From: SFTJ01 sp905210415
GTDB lineage: Bacteria; Bacteroidota; Bacteroidia; Bacteroidales; Muribaculaceae
Assembly: GCA_902476295.1 (NCBI GenBank)
Contig: CABSDC010000028.1
Location: 1 to 27,710, forward strand
Length of the DNA: 27,710 bases
Direction: 5' to 3'
The notes beneath the pieces were generated by a model that saw nothing but the letters and a program-made list of their open reading frames with translations, was not told where the DNA came from and did not search any database. Shown here piece after piece: positions 24,895 to 27,710 of the stretch. Every line of letters begins with the position of its first letter. Within the stretch, counting starts at the first letter, position 1. The translations under genes and the position numbers were made by a program.

Positions 24895-25619
24895 CTGTTC
24901 TGGTGTGCTGTTTTGTCGAGTTGGTCAGGCATGTTGGCCCAGTCGTAGTTGCCGTCTTCGAAGTTCACGGTCAAAGGCACTGTGTCGGTCTTTGAATAGT
25001 TGTCGTTGATATACGAAACTGTGCCTTTGCCCGTCTCTGGCCAGTTGTGATACTTCATCACTTGTCCGAGAGCGGTGGCTACACAACCTGTGTAGGTTGG
25101 TTTACCGTCAATCACTGGGCATTCGGCGTTGTAGTATGTTCCTTGGTCCCACTTGGTGGTGAGGAGTGCCTCTACGGTTTGACGGCCTTTTGCTGCTCTT
25201 TGGACATCCGATTCGTTGACAGAAGCAGCGTTGTTTTGCATTGCTTCTGAGATTTGTGCAGTGTAGGTGTCGAGCCACCAACGCATGTTCTCAGGTATAT
25301 CTTGATAGTTGAATGTGCCTTCGTCGCAGGTGCCAAGTATCTGTTGTGCACAGTCGTCGGCCGCAGTGATCACAAAACCGCCGTTGCTGCGGTTGAATAC
25401 GTAGTAGCAATTTAAGTCTTCGTCGTAGATGCTTTGAGCAGTATACGCCAAAGTGAGCTTGTCTGATTTGCGTGAAAATGATTTTGTGATATTGTTTTTC
25501 GACACGTATCGTTGTGCCGTGCGCATAGCTGCGCTTGTGTCAATCTGCTCAGCATATGCTGACACAGATATAGATGCTATAGCAATAGCAACAATAGTTG
25601 ATAAAGTAGTAAGTCTCAT
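24891..25619 (-). CDS. N-terminal fragment of the frameshifted C10 peptidase
   Basis: A 242-codon frame. A signal peptide (about 1-23, ending AYA) is followed by a propeptide with YYVFNRSNGGFVITAADDC, then the start of the catalytic domain with Cys179 (TGCVATALGQVMKYHNWP). It ends prematurely after NYDWANMPDQLD. If expressed it would be an exported propeptide plus a partial catalytic lobe, which might act as an inhibitor-like piece; that is speculation. Confidence 0.8.
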   Translation of the reverse strand: MRLTTLSTIVAIAIASISVSAYAEQIDTSAAMRTAQRYVSKNNITKSFSRKSDKLTLAYTAQSIYDEDLNCYYVFNRSNGGFVITAADDCAQQILGTCDEGTFNYQDIPENMRWWLDTYTAQISEAMQNNAASVNESDVQRAAKGRQTVEALLTTKWDQGTYYNAECPVIDGKPTYTGCVATALGQVMKYHNWPETGKGTVSYINDNYSKTDTVPLTVNFEDGNYDWANMPDQLDKTAHQNR

Positions 25620-25689
25620 AAATAAATTAGGTCAAAAAAATAAAAATATAATTAGGTCATATAAACACATCCCCAACGGTATGCGACTG

Positions 25690-25722
25690 CAAATATAGAC
25701 AGAACTAAAATTCATTGCCAAA
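25690..25722 (-). promoter_or_regulatory. Promoter of the frameshifted C10 peptidase gene
   Basis: On the minus strand TTTG (25719-25722), 21 nt, then TATATTTG (25690-25697): a consensus Bacteroidetes promoter about 70 bp before the ATG. The promoter is intact even though the gene is broken. Confidence 0.72.
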
Positions 25723-26094
25723 TAAATTTTATTAAATCTTCAATTTTTTTTGATTTTTCTGTAAACTGTAACACTATTGTAACTCAAAATTAAATCTATT
25801 ATAACTAATATTAATATAAAAATTAACAATTATAATTGAATTGAAAAATAATTGTAATGTATTAACATGTTAATTATCAATTTTATATATTATATCATAG
25901 AAAAGCGATTTAGAGTAAAACGAGCGATGAAAATGTGAAATTTTTACTTTGTGATAAATTGTAAGCAGATTTTATGCTTTTATCAGAAACAAGAGTGAAA
26001 AAAGCCGTTGTTTCGGCTGATAATGCCTAATGGTAAGAGAAAGTGTAATGTGAAAAATAGCGTGAATGGGTGTGCGGCTATGTGAAAGAAGTGT
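25723..26094. other. AT-rich divergent intergenic region, no gene seen
   Basis: About 370 bases, very AT-rich from 25730 to 25910 and less so afterwards. It separates the divergent broken peptidase gene and the C_GCAxxG_C_C gene. I find no credible open frame, tRNA or strong hairpin. A TACTTTTG element (26095-26102, plus strand) at its right edge may be the -7 box of the next gene. Confidence 0.6.
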
Positions 26095-26129
26095 TACTTT
26101 TGCAGAAACGATAATCGGAAACTTGCAAT

Positions 26130-26627
26130 ATGGATAAGAAAAATAGGATGCCTCTCGATGTGGAGGCTCGTGCTGCTCGCGGTGTGGAGAATTTCATGAA
26201 GGGTTATAATTGCTCTCAGGCTGTGGTTGAGGCTTTCGCCGATGTGTATGACCTCGACGGCCGTTTCTTGAGACTGGCGTCGTCGTTTGGCGGCGGTATG
26301 GGCCGATTGCGCATGACGTGCGGCGCATGTAGCGGCATGTTTATGTTGGCAGGATTGGAGAACGGCTCGCCTGTGGCTAAGGATCTGGAGGCTCGTTCGG
26401 CCAACTATGCCACTGTGCAGCAACTGGGTAAGGAGTTTCAGAAGATGAATGGCTCGATGTTGTGCTCTGAGCTGTTGGGGCTTCGCGCGGGCACCATACA
26501 GCCACCTAAACCGGCAGAGCGCAATGCCGAGTATTATCGCACGCGTCCGTGCCCGAAAATGGTGGAGAGTGCGTGTCGCATCTATGCCACTTATTACAAT
26601 TCGCTCATCGAGAAGGGCGAAGAGTAG
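26130..26627 (+). CDS. C_GCAxxG_C_C family (putative redox) protein
   Basis: A 165-residue soluble protein matching the C_GCAxxG_C_C family (PF09719-type). The pattern is GYNCSQAVVEAF (Cys28), FGGGMGRLRMTCGACSG (Cys64, Cys67), LCSELL (Cys112) and RPCPKMVESAC (Cys141, Cys149). The spaced cysteines suggest metal or redox chemistry, but the family function is not established. The length is normal. It is a lone plus-strand gene, convergent with pldA at 13-bp distance, with no clear terminator between them. Confidence 0.92.
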   Translation: MDKKNRMPLDVEARAARGVENFMKGYNCSQAVVEAFADVYDLDGRFLRLASSFGGGMGRLRMTCGACSGMFMLAGLENGSPVAKDLEARSANYATVQQLGKEFQKMNGSMLCSELLGLRAGTIQPPKPAERNAEYYRTRPCPKMVESACRIYATYYNSLIEKGEE

Positions 26628-26640
26628 TCTTTTTTGTTGA

Positions 26641-27483
26641 TTAGAATTCGCTGAAGAAGGCGGGCTTAATCACCAGACCGGCGCGTAGGCGGGTGTGGTA
26701 TTTGTTGTAGTCGAGCAGGCCTTCGGCATAGCCGTTGTAGTATTGCAGAAAGAAGTATTGGTTTTCGTTCTTGAATATGCGGTAGTTCACTTCCAATATC
26801 ACGTTGTGATTGAAGTTCCAGCCCTTGCGCTTTATAGTGGTCACGGCAAAGCCCCATCGCTTGTTGTTTGAGGTTAGTTGCAGACCGCTTTGATAGAGTC
26901 CGGCATAGTCGAGCAGATCGCGGTTGTTCTCGCCGTCTACGATAGGTATCCAGCCCTTGGCGTGTACCATAAAGTTTGGCATGAGGTAGACGTTGCCGCC
27001 AAATGATATTCTGTTCCAGCTGCGCGAGTCTTCGCCGTCGCGGCCATTTGACTCGTGCTCAATCATAAGGGTGAGTTTGCCGATGAGTTTGTTTTTGACA
27101 ATCAGTAGTTTAGATAAGCCTATGCCAGGGTTGAAGTTGAGGTCGCGCATAGGCAACGACTCTTGAAACACGTTCCAAAAAGTCTTTTGTGAGTAGGCGA
27201 TAAACAGGTAGGTGTGAAATGGCAGCGTGCTTTTTGTGAGTCGCTGCGCGATGCTTACCTGAAATTTCACGTCGGAATTCTCGCTTGTGATTTTGTGTCC
27301 AACTGGCACACCAGCAATGAAGTAGTTGTCCTTATATAGAGTGAAATAAGGGCCGTTGTCGAATTGTTTGCGTATGCTGTCGGCATTAAACTGATGATGG
27401 TTTGAGTCGTAGTAGATTTGCGACTTAGCTTGAGGCATTGCCGATAGTATGATCAGTATCGCGAGAAGAATTCTTTTATGCAT
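26641..27483 (-). CDS. pldA: Outer-membrane phospholipase A (PldA/OMPLA family)
   Basis: A 280-residue outer-membrane beta-barrel enzyme from the ATG at 27483 (MHKRILLAILIILSAM); the longer frame's extra ten residues precede the signal peptide. The signal peptide covers about 1-21. The OMPLA active-site block is intact: EHESNGRDGEDSRSWNR, with His143, Ser145 and Asn157 equivalent to H142/S144/N156 of the Escherichia coli enzyme. AYSQKTFWNVF precedes it, and FFLQYYNGYAEGLLDYN is the conserved late strand and calcium region. It ends in aromatic Phe, as expected for barrel insertion. It hydrolyses acyl chains of phospholipids misplaced in the outer leaflet. A TAACTTTG -7-like element lies at 27511-27518. 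Confidence 0.93.
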   Translation of the reverse strand: MHKRILLAILIILSAMPQAKSQIYYDSNHHQFNADSIRKQFDNGPYFTLYKDNYFIAGVPVGHKITSENSDVKFQVSIAQRLTKSTLPFHTYLFIAYSQKTFWNVFQESLPMRDLNFNPGIGLSKLLIVKNKLIGKLTLMIEHESNGRDGEDSRSWNRISFGGNVYLMPNFMVHAKGWIPIVDGENNRDLLDYAGLYQSGLQLTSNNKRWGFAVTTIKRKGWNFNHNVILEVNYRIFKNENQYFFLQYYNGYAEGLLDYNKYHTRLRAGLVIKPAFFSEF

Positions 27484-27710
27484 AATAGTGTATTGCTGGA
27501 TTTTTCGATGCAAAGTTATAAAAGAATGATTGTAGTATAGTGTTCTAAATCACCTTTTTTGTAGTGAAATATGTATTTAACACAATCCGCTCATTAGGGA
27601 TTGAATGTATTTTGGGATTTTAGAAGCGTTGTTTTTGATTGATTTTTAAAGAGTAATAGCCAGCTATTGCGAATTAAAAACAAGCAAAAGATGCCTTATA
27701 AAAACCGAAA

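Larger units (their letters stand above)
23407..25619 (-). pseudogene. Frameshifted second C10-family cysteine peptidase gene
   Basis: Two overlapping frames together spell one C10 peptidase of about 735 residues. The upstream frame runs signal peptide, propeptide and catalytic Cys, and stops after DQLDKTAHQNR. The downstream frame resumes at TPEQVKAVSHLLYHAG and carries the catalytic His. Adding one base near 24904-24912 would join them as DKTATPEQVKAV, so the lesion is a one-base loss (or read error). There is no classic X-XXY-YYZ slippery heptamer at the site. The C-terminal end (SSVKVYNTAGALVVS, GIYMVKAVSG, ILIKRD) resembles a Por secretion domain without the PNP turn. As sequenced, neither half has the full catalytic dyad. 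Confidence 0.85.

Noticed and set aside
24891..24925. Programmed ribosomal frameshift in the C10 peptidase
   Set aside because: No X-XXY-YYZ heptamer at the junction and no obvious downstream pseudoknot; a simple mutation or read error fits better.
27519..27710. Possible gene or RNA at the right edge
   Set aside because: No open frame with a family signal and no stable hairpin seen; only AT-rich sequence upstream of pldA.

Overview
The window looks like a chromosomal segment of a Bacteroidales bacterium (Prevotella/Bacteroides/Muribaculaceae type; the genus is not resolved). The signs are TAnnTTTG -7 promoter elements with TTTG about 18-21 nt upstream, a DUF4271-hemD gene pair, C10 (streptopain-like) peptidases with a Por-type C-terminal domain, AAA/DUF4143 ATPases, and an lptE-TPR-secG cluster. 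Shine-Dalgarno sequences are mostly absent, so several starts were placed by family alignment and are shorter than the longest open frame.

Layout. 1-668: 3' end of recA (+) and its terminator. 719-3964: an AT-rich accessory island on the minus strand. It holds an intact AAA/DUF4143 ATPase (2506-3780) preceded by a 23-bp tandem repeat array, then a 71-codon N-terminal remnant of a second such ATPase, which overlaps by ATGA a gene for a two-domain protein: a domain resembling AAG/MPG DNA glycosylases, followed by a peptidylarginine/agmatine deiminase domain. 3990-9785 (-): thioesterase, DciA-like protein and RecF in one operon, then DnaX, an alpha/beta hydrolase and cytidine deaminase. 9848-10810 (+): secreted glucosaminidase with two LysM domains. 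10884-11423 (-): SpoU/TrmH-type RNA methyltransferase.

11424-12086: a 660-base AT-rich gap without a gene. It contains several DnaA-box-like 9-mers and a perfect 18-bp inverted repeat. Hand-counted lines show C>=G on the top strand to its left and G>C to its right, whatever the gene orientation. I interpret this as a candidate chromosomal origin, consistent with recF, dciA, dnaX, rnpA and yidD lying nearby.

12087-19722 (-): housekeeping operons, namely rnpA-yidD-tatD; LOG family-DUF4271-hemD; and acyltransferase, sigma-54 activator, lptE, TPR-like protein and secG. 19973-25619 (-): a lipoprotein gene, an intact secreted C10 peptidase and a second C10 peptidase broken by a one-base frameshift between its catalytic Cys and His. 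26130-26627 (+): a C_GCAxxG_C_C redox-type protein. 26641-27483 (-): outer-membrane phospholipase A. The last about 225 bases hold nothing I can name beyond a -7-like element.
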